From assembly GCA_026002855.1 (NCBI GenBank), contig BPGD01000001.1:2302001-2366000 (forward strand): 64,000 nt of DNA, given 5' to 3'. The translations under genes and the position numbers were made by a program. Positions 53,243-61,692 of the stretch are shown piece by piece. Position 1 is the stretch's first letter. The number at the start of each line of letters is the position of its first letter. The notes beneath the pieces are model-generated. The model saw nothing but the letters and a program-made list of their open reading frames with translations, ran no database searches and was not told where the DNA came from. This DNA comes from Bryobacteraceae bacterium. Lineage in GTDB: Bacteria; Acidobacteriota; Terriglobia; Bryobacterales; Bryobacteraceae.

Positions 53243-53887
53243 ATGAGTCCTGCCGAAGCGGGCGGCCTGCCGCCCCCGTGGCTGTTGCGTCTTGCCGCCG
53301 GAGTGGACGCCGGCGCTGCCGCGTCCATCGCAGTTCTGTCGTGGTTCGTGGTGCATTCGCGGCTGCTCGGGGACCCCTGGTGGGCGAAGTTCAACCTGGC
53401 GGCCGCGGTGATCTACGGCAATGAGGTGTACTGGATGGGGCGCGGCCGCGCCACGCTGGCCGGGGTGGCGCTGCTCTTTGTCCTGTATACGCTGTTGGGC
53501 GTTCTGTTCGCTTTTCTTGCCGGACAACGCGGCTTCTTGCGAAGCGCCCTGCTGGCGCTGCTGTGGATGACGCTGTGGCAGATGGTGGCGGAGCGTCATC
53601 TCTGGCCTCTGTTGGACGATGCTGCGCCGCGGTACTTCGACCGGCTCGCCACCGTGCCTGCACATTTGGCGGCGGCCATTCTGCTGATGCGTTACCCGTC
53701 CCGGCTCCGGCGGCTCGAGGCGCTGTTCCATCCTGTCCAGCCCGCGGGCCCGAGTGGTGACGCCATGGCGCCCGAGGTTGCGGCGGTGCAGGAGGCCGAA
53801 CCGGCGGAGGCTGCCGCGCCGAAGGACGCGGATTCGCCTGAACCGCCAGGAATGCCTCCGTCTTCTTTCGGCGGCGATCATTGTTGA
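53243..53887 (+). CDS. Hypothetical membrane protein
   Basis: This is a 214-residue protein with about four or five hydrophobic segments (AAASIAVLSWFVVHSRLL, ATLAGVALLFVLYTLLGVLFAFLA, ALLALLWMTLWQMVAERHLW). It ends in a Pro/Ala/Glu-rich C-terminal tail of about 55 residues without hydrophobic stretch. No family recognised. It follows the CpsD-like gene by 27 nt, so it may be the fourth gene of the EPS operon. It is separated from bamA by a promoter candidate. Confidence 0.65.
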   Translation: MSPAEAGGLPPPWLLRLAAGVDAGAAASIAVLSWFVVHSRLLGDPWWAKFNLAAAVIYGNEVYWMGRGRATLAGVALLFVLYTLLGVLFAFLAGQRGFLRSALLALLWMTLWQMVAERHLWPLLDDAAPRYFDRLATVPAHLAAAILLMRYPSRLRRLEALFHPVQPAGPSGDAMAPEVAAVQEAEPAEAAAPKDADSPEPPGMPPSSFGGDHC

Positions 53888-53910
53888 GGGCGCGACGGAT
53901 TGGCTAGAAT
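53881..53910 (+). promoter_or_regulatory. Candidate promoter of the bamA-ompH operon
   Basis: TTGTTG (53881-53886) and TAGAAT (53905-53910) are separated by 18 bp. The leader of about 95 nt contains an 8-bp stem (CGCCTGCG 53949-53956 with CGCAGGCG 53976-53983). Confidence 0.45.
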
Positions 53911-53948
53911 GAAGACTTTGAGCCCTCTGGCCGAGTTCATGGCTGAAA

Positions 53949-53983
53949 CGCCTGCGCCCTTCTGGACGTCACAGACGCAGGCG
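53949..53983 (+). other. Leader hairpin of bamA
   Basis: A perfect 8-bp stem with a 19-nt loop in the predicted 5' leader ends 28 nt before the bamA ATG. There is no T-run, so it is not a terminator. Confidence 0.35.
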
Positions 53984-54011
53984 GTATCGGAAAGGATCGC
54001 ACCTGCTTAAG

Positions 54012-57008
54012 ATGACCTTCAGGCGACCGAGCCTGTGCGCCTTACCCCTGTGTTTGCTGATCCTGGGGCCCTGTCTCGCCGGCCCGCTTGGGGCGGCGTC
54101 CAGGGATGTGCCGGGCAGAGCGGAACAGGCGCAGCCGCCGGCGGCCAGGCCGAAGAGTCCATTTGAATCCGTGCCCTCCACGGAAGACCAGCCGCCCGCT
54201 TCTCCGAAACCGCCGGAGGCAAAAAAAACTGCTCCGTTTGAGACGGTGCCGGAGGCCAAAGAGCCGGAGGCCCCCAAGCCGGCGGCGCCCGAGGCCGCCA
54301 GGCCTGGCGCGCCTGTCGTGGTGCCCGATGTGATCGAGGCGATCGAGTTCCGTGGCTCCCGCCGGGTGCCCCAGGACACGCTGCGCGCGTTGATCTTTTC
54401 GCGCAAAGGCGACCGTTACGATCCCGAAGCCATTCATCGCGATTTTATGGCGCTGTGGAACACCGGACGCTATGACGACATCACCGTCGAGCGCGAGCCG
54501 GGCAAGACGGGATGGATCATCCGCTTTCTCCTCACCGAGCGCCGTGTCATCCGCACCATCAAGTATGAGGGCGTCAAGTCACTGACCGTTTCAGAAATCC
54601 TTGACCGATTCAAGGAGCGCCGCGTCGGCCTGGCAGTCGAGCAACAGTTTGATCAGGGCAAGGTGCAGCGCGCGACGAACGTCTTGAAGGAATATCTGGC
54701 CGAGCGCGGCCGCCAGTTTGCCACGGTGACGCCAGTGATCCGCCAGATTCCGCCGTCCTCGGTGGAGCTGACCTTCCGGGTGGAAGAGGGCCCCAAGGTC
54801 AAGGTCGGCCGGATCGAGATCCTCAACAACAAGGTGTTCGGCGACCGCGCGGTGCGCCGCGCCATGAAAAACCTGCGGCCGGTAGGGATCCCGCACAGCA
54901 TCTTTCTGGAAAACCTGTTCGCCAAGACGTTTGACCAGGCCAAGCTCGACGAGGACAAGGAGCGCATCCGCTTTTTCTACTCCTCGCGCGGGTATTTTCT
55001 CGCGCGCGTGGTGGACAGCGAAGTGAAGCTGCGGGATTACCGCGGACGGCTCTGGGTGCCGCCGTTCCTGGCCACCAGACCAGGCAAGAAGGCGGACATC
55101 ACGCTCGACATCGAAGAGGGGCTGCGCTACCGGATCCGCAATGTGAATTTCGTCGGCGTCAAGGCGCTGAAGACGCCGGAACTGTTTGTCAAGCCGATCT
55201 TCGGCATGGGGCCCGGAGACATCTTCTCGACCGAGAAGCTTCAGAAGGGCATCAAGAACTTCCAGAAATTCTACGGTGAACTGGGCTACATCGATGCGGT
55301 GCCGGAGCCGGACTTCAACCCGCTGCCGAACGGCCAGATCGATCTCACCATCAACGTCGACGAGGGCAAGCAGTTTTTCATCCGCCGCATTGATTTCCAG
55401 GGCAACACGACCACGCGCGACAAGGTGATCCGCCGCGAGCTGCTGCTCGATGAAGGCGACATGTACAACACGCGGCTGTGGGAGCTGAGCATCCTGCGGC
55501 TGAACCAGCTCGGCTATTTCGAGGCGCTCAAGGAGGAAGAGGCGGCCACCATCACGCGCGACACGAAGAACAACACGGTGGACATCCTGCTGAAAGTGAA
55601 GGAACGCGGCAAGAACAGCGTTACGCTGAACGGCGGTGTCTCGGGCATTGCCGGCAGTTTCATCGGCTTCGGTTATGCCACGAACAACTTTTTGGGGCTC
55701 GGCGAGACGCTGTCGCTCAGCGCCGAACTGGGTGACCGCCTCCGCAACGTGACCTTCGGCTTCACCGAGCCGTACCTGTTCGACCGGCCGATCTCGGCCG
55801 GCTTTACGATCTACACGCAGCGATTCAATTACGACCAGGCCCGCGAAGTTTCGCTGTTCACCGGCCGCAACCTGATCCCGTTGTACAATGCAATCGGGCG
55901 CGACAACCTTCTGAACTACGTCTCCCGAGGCTGGGGCGGCACCGTGTTCGTCAGCTATCCGCTGCGGCGCACGTTCGCGCGCGTGAGCCTCACTTACGGC
56001 TACGACCGCTCGAACATCCGCGCGCTGAACACGTCATCGAACAGCTACTTTGAGTACGTCAACTTCCTCAACTTCGAAGGCCCGAACTCGCTGTCCGGCA
56101 TCGTGACCAGCCGCGTCATTCCCGCCTACACCTATAACACCGTGGATCATCCGATCACGCCGTCGCGCGGCAAGAGCTTTTTCGCCTCCATTTCGTTCGC
56201 CGGAGGCCCGCTGGGCGGCAACGTCAACATGATCGAGCCGACCGTGTCGGCCACCTATTTCCGCCGCGGCCTCTCGCCGCGGCACGTGATTGGGATGCGC
56301 GTGCTGGGCCGCATCATTACCGGCTTCGGAGGCAAGGTGGCTCCGCCCTACAACCGCGTGTTCATGGGCGGCGAGAACGACGTGCGCGGCTTCGAGATCT
56401 GGAGCATCCTGCCGTTCGTGTACATGCCCAGCGAGGGCGCCGTGAACGTGCTCAACCCCGATGGCAGCGCCCGCCAGCAGAAGATCATCGTGGACGGCAA
56501 GGAGCAGACCGTCAACGTGGTGCAGCAGATTCCGGTCTACCAGCTTGTGCCGACGGGTGGCGACACGCAGGGCGTGGCCAACTTCGAGTACCGCGTTCCG
56601 ATCATCGGGCCGCTCACGCTGGCCGCGTTCTTCGATGCGGGAGTCAACCGCATCAGCCTGCCGGGCCAGCTCCGCCTGAATGCGGGGCGCATCGCGGCCC
56701 TGAACAGTACGTTTCCGCAGGCGAGCTTCCAGAACCGCGCCGACGTCATCGGCGATACCCAGAAGATCCGCACCTCCACCGGTCTTGAGCTTCAGATCCT
56801 GATGCCGGTGGTGAACGCGCCATTCCGCCTCTACTGGGCATACAATCCCACGGTCGTGCAGCAGTGGTTTGTGCCGCCCATCGCCGTGGTGCCTTCCATG
56901 TTCCCCAACATGGCGACCTTCGCCAATGCCACACGAACGTTTGCCAACCCGGCGCCGTACTTCGAAAGACGCACCATGTTCCGGTTCACCATCAGCCGGA
57001 CATTCTGA
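54012..57008 (+). CDS. bamA: Outer-membrane protein assembly factor BamA
   Basis: BamA inserts beta-barrel proteins into the outer membrane. The 998-residue protein has a signal peptide (LCALPLCLLILGPCLAG), a Pro/Glu/Lys-rich linker of about 60 residues that is longer than in E. coli, and five POTRA domains (EAIEFRGSRRVPQDTLRALIF, KVGRIEILNNKVFGDRAVRR, FFIRRIDFQGNTTTRDKVIRRELL). The barrel has FGFTEPYLFDRPISAG and the NDVRGFEIW motif of lid loop L6. It ends in a terminal Phe (FRFTISRTF). ompH follows 42 nt later. Confidence 0.95.
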   Translation: MTFRRPSLCALPLCLLILGPCLAGPLGAASRDVPGRAEQAQPPAARPKSPFESVPSTEDQPPASPKPPEAKKTAPFETVPEAKEPEAPKPAAPEAARPGAPVVVPDVIEAIEFRGSRRVPQDTLRALIFSRKGDRYDPEAIHRDFMALWNTGRYDDITVEREPGKTGWIIRFLLTERRVIRTIKYEGVKSLTVSEILDRFKERRVGLAVEQQFDQGKVQRATNVLKEYLAERGRQFATVTPVIRQIPPSSVELTFRVEEGPKVKVGRIEILNNKVFGDRAVRRAMKNLRPVGIPHSIFLENLFAKTFDQAKLDEDKERIRFFYSSRGYFLARVVDSEVKLRDYRGRLWVPPFLATRPGKKADITLDIEEGLRYRIRNVNFVGVKALKTPELFVKPIFGMGPGDIFSTEKLQKGIKNFQKFYGELGYIDAVPEPDFNPLPNGQIDLTINVDEGKQFFIRRIDFQGNTTTRDKVIRRELLLDEGDMYNTRLWELSILRLNQLGYFEALKEEEAATITRDTKNNTVDILLKVKERGKNSVTLNGGVSGIAGSFIGFGYATNNFLGLGETLSLSAELGDRLRNVTFGFTEPYLFDRPISAGFTIYTQRFNYDQAREVSLFTGRNLIPLYNAIGRDNLLNYVSRGWGGTVFVSYPLRRTFARVSLTYGYDRSNIRALNTSSNSYFEYVNFLNFEGPNSLSGIVTSRVIPAYTYNTVDHPITPSRGKSFFASISFAGGPLGGNVNMIEPTVSATYFRRGLSPRHVIGMRVLGRIITGFGGKVAPPYNRVFMGGENDVRGFEIWSILPFVYMPSEGAVNVLNPDGSARQQKIIVDGKEQTVNVVQQIPVYQLVPTGGDTQGVANFEYRVPIIGPLTLAAFFDAGVNRISLPGQLRLNAGRIAALNSTFPQASFQNRADVIGDTQKIRTSTGLELQILMPVVNAPFRLYWAYNPTVVQQWFVPPIAVVPSMFPNMATFANATRTFANPAPYFERRTMFRFTISRTF

Positions 57009-57050
57009 CGCCGGGATGCTACCATTCAAAATTTGAGGAGCCTATCGACA

Positions 57051-57686
57051 GTGAGATCCGTTTGCAAGACATTGAGCCTGGCAACGCTGGTTGCCGCCGC
57101 CACGTTGGGGCAGGCGCAGACGCCGACCAAGGTGGCCATCATCAACATCCAGGGCGCCATCGTCGCCACCAAGGACGGCGCCAAGGCGCGCGAGTCCATC
57201 CGCGAAAAGTACGAGCCCCGCGCCAAGCAGATCGAGGCCCTGAACAACGAGATTCAGAAGCTTCGCAATCAGCTTGCCACGCTGGCCAACACGGCATCGC
57301 AGGAGACGCGCGACAAGATCAGCCGCGAGATCGACGACAAGCAGAAGAAGCTCCAGTGGGACTCGGAAGACCTCCAGAACGAGCTCCAGCAGGAGGAAGG
57401 AAAGCTTGTCAACGAAATCGGCCAGCGGATGATGCAGATCATCGACGAGTACGCCAAACAACAGGGCTTCGCGCTGGTGCTGGACGTGAGCTCGCAGCAG
57501 AGCCCGGTAGTGTGGGCGGCCAATGGGATCGACATCACCCAGCAGATCGTCGAGCTCTACGACAAACGGTACGGCGCCGGGGAGGCGTCTGGGGCCAAGC
57601 CCGCGCCCGCCGCCAAGCCCGCAGCCGGCGCCCCCGCTGCGGGCGCACCCGCCGCGGCTCCGAAGAAGCCTGCCGGCGTGAAGTAA
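57051..57686 (+). CDS. OmpH/Skp-family periplasmic chaperone
   Basis: This is a 211-residue Skp/OmpH-like protein that carries unfolded outer-membrane proteins through the periplasm to BamA. It has a signal peptide (TLSLATLVAAATLGQAQ), VAIINIQGAIVATKDG, a long coiled coil (EALNNEIQKLRNQLATL, ISREIDDKQKKLQWDSEDLQ), and the C-terminal LVLDVSSQQSPVVWAANGIDIT strand. A 35-residue Ala/Pro/Lys tail is extra. Start chosen as GTG 57051, where GAGGAG lies 10 nt upstream. A TTG at 57033 precedes it. Confidence 0.9.
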   Translation: MRSVCKTLSLATLVAAATLGQAQTPTKVAIINIQGAIVATKDGAKARESIREKYEPRAKQIEALNNEIQKLRNQLATLANTASQETRDKISREIDDKQKKLQWDSEDLQNELQQEEGKLVNEIGQRMMQIIDEYAKQQGFALVLDVSSQQSPVVWAANGIDITQQIVELYDKRYGAGEASGAKPAPAAKPAAGAPAAGAPAAAPKKPAGVK

Positions 57687-57709
57687 CCGCCCCTGCCCGT
57701 TTCTCCGGC

Positions 57710-57735
57710 AAGGCCCGCCTCCGGGCGGGCCTTTT
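57710..57735 (+). terminator. Rho-independent terminator after ompH
   Basis: A 10-bp stem (57710-57719 with 57724-57733) carries a TCCG tetraloop of the UNCG type and closes with A-A/T-T pairs into a short T-run (57732-57735). It sits between convergent genes. The T tract favours the plus strand. Confidence 0.78.
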
Positions 57736-58772
57736 CAGTAGCCTTCGGCCACGATCCGGAACACACCGCGCCAGCGGCCCCGCGGGGCGATGAAAGGCAG
57801 GTCCCTGTACCAGCCGGCATGCGCCGCATTGAAGGCGTTGGTGATGGCCGTCATCGGTTCGAAGCAGATGAACCCCCGCCCCGCCGGCGCATAGACGACC
57901 GCCACCCGCCAGGCTTCGCCGTATTCCACGGTGATGCGCTGCCGCCGGCCTTCCACGCGGAAGCGCGCCATGCCGTCGGGGTCGCGCGCCAGCCCGTCGA
58001 GCACGTCATCGAGCGCCGCGCCCTTCAGGCTCAGCCTGCCCGGATACGGCGAGGGCTCTGTCTGTCCGGTGGGGATCAGCTTCGCGTCCAGCAGATGCCT
58101 GCGGCGCGCCGCCAGCGTCACCGTCCACTCGTCGCGCGGAGCGTCGGTGATCTGGAAATAGGGATGGAAGCCCAGCGAGACGGGCATGGGCTCATCGCAC
58201 TGGTTCTCAACCTCCGTCTCCACAGTCAACGCCCCGCCAGCCAGCCTGTACGTCATCTCCACCGTGTGGGCAAACGGAAACTGCGCCATCAACTCAGGAC
58301 GGCGCCAGAATTCGAGCCGCGAAGTGACCCAGGCGCTCTCCTGATCCGCGCCATGCGCAGCAGGCTTCCAGAGATCTGAAAAGACGAGGAGCCCGTGGAT
58401 CGGCGTGTTGTTCGGACCGGGACGCACGTTGCCGAGCTCCGGGTTGAGCAGATATTTCCGGCCGTTCACCCAATAGGCGAGCCCGTCAATGCGGTTCGCC
58501 CAGGGCCAAAGGAACGGGTTGCCGAAGTGGGCCGGGCGGGCGCGCACCTCGCCGGGCGAGCGGAACGGCGACCAGAACACGGGCTGGCCGTGCACGGTCA
58601 TCTGCCAGACGTTGTTGCCCAGCGCAGGCACGATGCGCGCCTCCGCGTCTGCCGCGCGGTCGCGCAGGACGATGGTCTCCAGCCCTTCGAGGCTTTCCCT
58701 GCGGGCTTCGTATCGCTGGCTGAAAAGAGGTTGCATGGAGATCCACAAGAGGCAGAGAAGAACGGCTCGCAT
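57735..58772 (-). CDS. Secreted aldose 1-epimerase-like protein
   Basis: This is a 345-residue galactose-mutarotase-fold protein with a signal peptide (AVLLCLLWISMQPLFSQ). Catalytic-type residues are seen in NNTPIHGLLVF (His) and SLGFHPYFQI (His), and the Glu in ICFEPMTAITNAFN is the expected general base. YWVNGRKYLLNPE and RPAHFGNPFLWPWANRI are family segments. Export is unusual for galM but common for acidobacterial homologs. The ligand is unknown. Convergent with ompH. Confidence 0.86.
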   Translation of the reverse strand: MRAVLLCLLWISMQPLFSQRYEARRESLEGLETIVLRDRAADAEARIVPALGNNVWQMTVHGQPVFWSPFRSPGEVRARPAHFGNPFLWPWANRIDGLAYWVNGRKYLLNPELGNVRPGPNNTPIHGLLVFSDLWKPAAHGADQESAWVTSRLEFWRRPELMAQFPFAHTVEMTYRLAGGALTVETEVENQCDEPMPVSLGFHPYFQITDAPRDEWTVTLAARRRHLLDAKLIPTGQTEPSPYPGRLSLKGAALDDVLDGLARDPDGMARFRVEGRRQRITVEYGEAWRVAVVYAPAGRGFICFEPMTAITNAFNAAHAGWYRDLPFIAPRGRWRGVFRIVAEGY

Positions 58773-58784
58773 GTCACGAGCAGT

Positions 58785-59213
58785 TTACTTCAGATCCATG
58801 TCTCCAAGCGCCGGGTCGCGCAGGTCCAGCCGCATCTCCTGCTGGCAGCACTGGCATTTACCCGGCGACCAGGCGCGGATGGAGCAGACGTCGCACCAAT
58901 ACGTGACCACCAGCCGTTTACCATTGCGCCAGACGAAGAGCGCGCGCTCGTGGATCGGATCGACCACAAACACATCCGGCGCGCGGTAATGGCCCACGGC
59001 TTCGAAATCTTCCTTTGCGAGCCGCGGGTCGCGCAGCACGGCCTCCGAAGGCGCGTCCCCTTCCAACACGACGGTGCGGCCCTCGCGGGTGATGATGGCG
59101 GGCGGGAGATGCTCGTCCTGACGCAGGCGGCCGCGTATGCTGTCCTTCCGGTCAGCGGCCGCGCGTGCCACCAGCGCAGCGGGCAGAAGGAGCAGGACTC
59201 GGCGCGAAATCAT
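58785..59213 (-). CDS. Secreted small Cys-rich protein coupled to the P-type ATPase gene
   Basis: This is a 142-residue protein with a signal peptide (SRRVLLLLPAALVARAAA, twin-arginine but otherwise Sec-like). The C-terminus holds a cysteine cluster: CDVCSIRAW then KCQCCQQEM, giving CxxC and CxCC in 20 residues. The middle part includes GRTVVLEGDAPSEAVLRD, resembling metal-related redox proteins but without a recognised family. The start at 59213 overlaps the ATPase stop (ATGA) with CGGAGAA upstream, so translation is coupled. I suggest periplasmic metal binding (inference). Confidence 0.78.
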   Translation of the reverse strand: MISRRVLLLLPAALVARAAADRKDSIRGRLRQDEHLPPAIITREGRTVVLEGDAPSEAVLRDPRLAKEDFEAVGHYRAPDVFVVDPIHERALFVWRNGKRLVVTYWCDVCSIRAWSPGKCQCCQQEMRLDLRDPALGDMDLK

Positions 59214-61255
59214 TTCTCCGGGATTGGATGCTCGGTGGGCCGAAGCAGTCGCAGCCCGTTCAGCGTCACCAGCAGCGTGGCGCCGGTGTCGGCGGCGACG
59301 GCCATCCACAGCGTGGCTCTGCCCGTGGCTGCTGCGGCGAGAAACGCGGCCTTGAGCGCCAGCGCGAGAACGATGTTCTGGCGGATCACGCGCAGAGCGC
59401 GTTTCGCGTGCGCAATGAGGAAGACCGTCTTTTCCAGGGGACTACCGGCCACGATCACGTCGGCGCTCTCCTGGGCCGCCTCGGCGGAAGGCGCGGCGAT
59501 GCTGATGCCCACGGTGGCGCGCCGTAGGGCCTCTGCGTCGGCCACGCAGTCGCCCAGCATCGCCACCTCGCCATGATCGCGCCGAAGCTTATCGACGAGA
59601 TGCGCCTTCTCTTCAGCGGAAAGCTCGGCGCGGAATTCGTCCAGGCCGGCCGCCTCGGCCGCGGCGCGCGCGGCGGGTTCCGGATCCGACGCCAGCAGCA
59701 CGAGCCGCTGGAGCCCCAGCCGGCGCAGCGCCTCCACGTGCTGGCGCGCACGGCTGAGCGGCGCGTCGCACCACGCCTCTATTGCCTCGCCCGCCGGCGG
59801 GACCGAGACCGTGCAGCCTTCGGCCGTCAGGGCTTCGATCCGTTCAGCCAGCGCCGGTTCAATTCCCCCTGCGCTGGCCCAGCGGGGCGTGAGTGGAATG
59901 CCGCCGCCTTCGCCGGCTCGCCAGCGCCGCCAGTTTCGCAGCGCCTCCTGCTCCTCCTTGCCTAACGCTTCGCGGTGCGCCAGGCGCGGCTCGCCCTGGG
60001 TGAGGATTCCGGACCGGTCCATCGCCAGGGCGCGGAGCCGCCCGGCCGCTTCGAGAAACGCGCCGCCCTTGATCAGGACGCCCTGCCGCGCCGCGCTCGC
60101 CAGCGCCGCCATCACCGTCACCGGCGTCGAAATCACGAAAGCGCACGGGCAGGCGATCAGCAGCACTACCATGCCGTGATACATCCACTCGCCCCAACTT
60201 CCCCGGCCGGCCAGCGGAGGTACCAGAGCCACGGAAAGCGCCAGCAGCAGCACGGCGGGCGTGTAGCGGCGTGCGAAGCGTTCCACCAGCCGGTCGCTTT
60301 CGGCGCGCCGTGCGCCGGAGACTTCCAACATGCGGAGCATGCGCTGAAGACGCGTGTCTCGTGCCGGCTTGCGTACCTCCACAAGCAGCGTGCCGCCCGT
60401 GTTCAGCGTGCCGGCAAAAACCTCGTCTCCGGCCCGCCTCGGCACCGGCACGGATTCGCCCGTCAGCGGCGCCTGGTCGACCAGCGCCTCGCCCTCCAGC
60501 ACAATGCCGTCGCAGGGAACACGCTCGCCGCTCCGCACGCGCACGCGGGCGCCGGGAGTCAGCGATTCCACATCCACGCGGTGCTCATGATCGCCGTGGA
60601 CCAGCGATGCCTGCGCCGGCATCAACTCCAGCAACCGCGCCACCGAGCGCCGCGCCCGCTCCAGACTCAGCGTCTCCAGCCGCCCGGCGAGCCCGTATAA
60701 AAAGACAAGCGTGGCGCCCTCGGCCCACTCGCCCAGCACGGCCGCGCCGGCTGCCGAAATCATCACAAGCAGATTCATGTCTGCCCGCAAGGCCCGCACT
60801 GCCGCCCAGGCCTTGCGCCAGAACAGCGCCGCACCGGCCGCCACCGAGGCAACATAGCAGGCCAGTGCCGGAAGGGGCACGGCATGAGCGCGGGCGCCGG
60901 CGTGCCCGTGCGCGAAGAGAACTTCGATCGCCTCTCCTCCGGGCCATGCCTCCAGCGCCAGCCCCAGGGCCAGCAGCACGCCACTGAGCCACAGTGCCCC
61001 ACGCTCCCATCCCAAGCCCCGTGCCGGGCGCGCCGCCTCTTCCCATCGCTGGCAGCGCATCCCAATACATTCCACGGCGGCGGCGATTTCGGCTTCACTC
61101 GTCAACTCCGGCGCGTAGGCGACCTCCATCAGCCCCCTGGCCACGTCGAAATGGAGCTCGCGCACGCCTTTCACGCGGCTCAGCGCCGCGCGCAGCAGCG
61201 AGACCTCCTCGCCGCAGTCCATGCCAAGGACACGAAAACGGGCGGCCTTGTTAAT
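59210..61255 (-). CDS. Degenerate heavy-metal (Zn/Cd/Co-type) P-type ATPase-like protein
   Basis: This is a P1B-type ATPase-like protein of 681 residues (if started at the ATT codon at 61255; 670 from ATG 61222). It has an HMA-like N-terminus (RFRVLGMDCGEEVSLL), the transmembrane CPC metal site in IACPCAFVIS and the actuator TGES in PLTGESVPVP. The phosphorylation motif, normally DKTGT, reads D-R-S-G-I. The TGD motif is A-S-D, GDGxND is G-D-C-V-A-D, and the HP of the nucleotide domain is absent, with that domain unusually short. The phosphorylatable Asp is kept, so residual or regulatory activity is possible. Flanked by a His-rich and a Cys-rich protein gene. Transport function is in doubt. 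Confidence 0.88.
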   Translation of the reverse strand: MNKAARFRVLGMDCGEEVSLLRAALSRVKGVRELHFDVARGLMEVAYAPELTSEAEIAAAVECIGMRCQRWEEAARPARGLGWERGALWLSGVLLALGLALEAWPGGEAIEVLFAHGHAGARAHAVPLPALACYVASVAAGAALFWRKAWAAVRALRADMNLLVMISAAGAAVLGEWAEGATLVFLYGLAGRLETLSLERARRSVARLLELMPAQASLVHGDHEHRVDVESLTPGARVRVRSGERVPCDGIVLEGEALVDQAPLTGESVPVPRRAGDEVFAGTLNTGGTLLVEVRKPARDTRLQRMLRMLEVSGARRAESDRLVERFARRYTPAVLLLALSVALVPPLAGRGSWGEWMYHGMVVLLIACPCAFVISTPVTVMAALASAARQGVLIKGGAFLEAAGRLRALAMDRSGILTQGEPRLAHREALGKEEQEALRNWRRWRAGEGGGIPLTPRWASAGGIEPALAERIEALTAEGCTVSVPPAGEAIEAWCDAPLSRARQHVEALRRLGLQRLVLLASDPEPAARAAAEAAGLDEFRAELSAEEKAHLVDKLRRDHGEVAMLGDCVADAEALRRATVGISIAAPSAEAAQESADVIVAGSPLEKTVFLIAHAKRALRVIRQNIVLALALKAAFLAAAATGRATLWMAVAADTGATLLVTLNGLRLLRPTEHPIPEK

Positions 61256-61272
61256 GAGAATTCCTCCTCAAC
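61250..61272. promoter_or_regulatory. Imperfect 23-bp dyad, candidate metal-regulator operator
   Basis: GTTAATGAGAATTCCTCCTCAAC has 8 of 11 positions paired around its central base and contains AATGAGAAT, a core seen in Fur-family operators. It covers the Shine-Dalgarno sequence (GAGGAGG) and the putative ATT start of the ATPase gene and lies 48 nt before the His-rich protein gene. Confidence 0.3.
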
Positions 61273-61320
61273 AACATTCTAGCCTTTTCCTGCCGATTCA
61301 GGTATGAAGAAGGATTGGCC

Positions 61321-61680
61321 ATGCCGCAACACCCGATTCATCCTCAACACGCGCACATCCACGGCGAAGGCTGCGGGCACGCGGCCATCCGTCACGGCGA
61401 CCACATCGATTACCTGCACGACGGCTGCCTGCACACGATGCACGGCGACCACGTGGACGAGTGCCGCATCGAGGTCTCCGCGCGGAATCCCGACGGCTGC
61501 GCGGCCGTGGCCGAGGGGCATCCCGATGGTCATCTGCACGGCGAAGGCTGCGGCCACGAGCGTGTGCCCCATGGGGATCACCTGGATTACCTCGTTGACG
61601 GGCGTCTTCATCACCCGCATGGCGACCACTGTGACGACCACGGGCCCGTCGAGGTGATCGCAGAGAGCGGCCGACGGTAA
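61321..61680 (+). CDS. Histidine-rich repeat metal-binding protein
   Basis: This is a 119-residue cytoplasmic protein with 23 His and 6 Cys. It consists of two copies (about residues 14-52 and 73-112) of a unit HGEGCGHxxxxHGDHxDYLxDGxLHxxHGDH ending near a Glu-Val. Such His-rich proteins sit beside zinc/cadmium/nickel transporters in many bacteria and are thought to buffer metal. Here the partner is the divergent degenerate ATPase. Start ATG 61321 with AAGGA 8 nt upstream. TTG 61315 is the alternative. No membrane segment or signal peptide. Confidence 0.85.
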   Translation: MPQHPIHPQHAHIHGEGCGHAAIRHGDHIDYLHDGCLHTMHGDHVDECRIEVSARNPDGCAAVAEGHPDGHLHGEGCGHERVPHGDHLDYLVDGRLHHPHGDHCDDHGPVEVIAESGRR

Positions 61681-61692
61681 GCGGGGCGCGGC

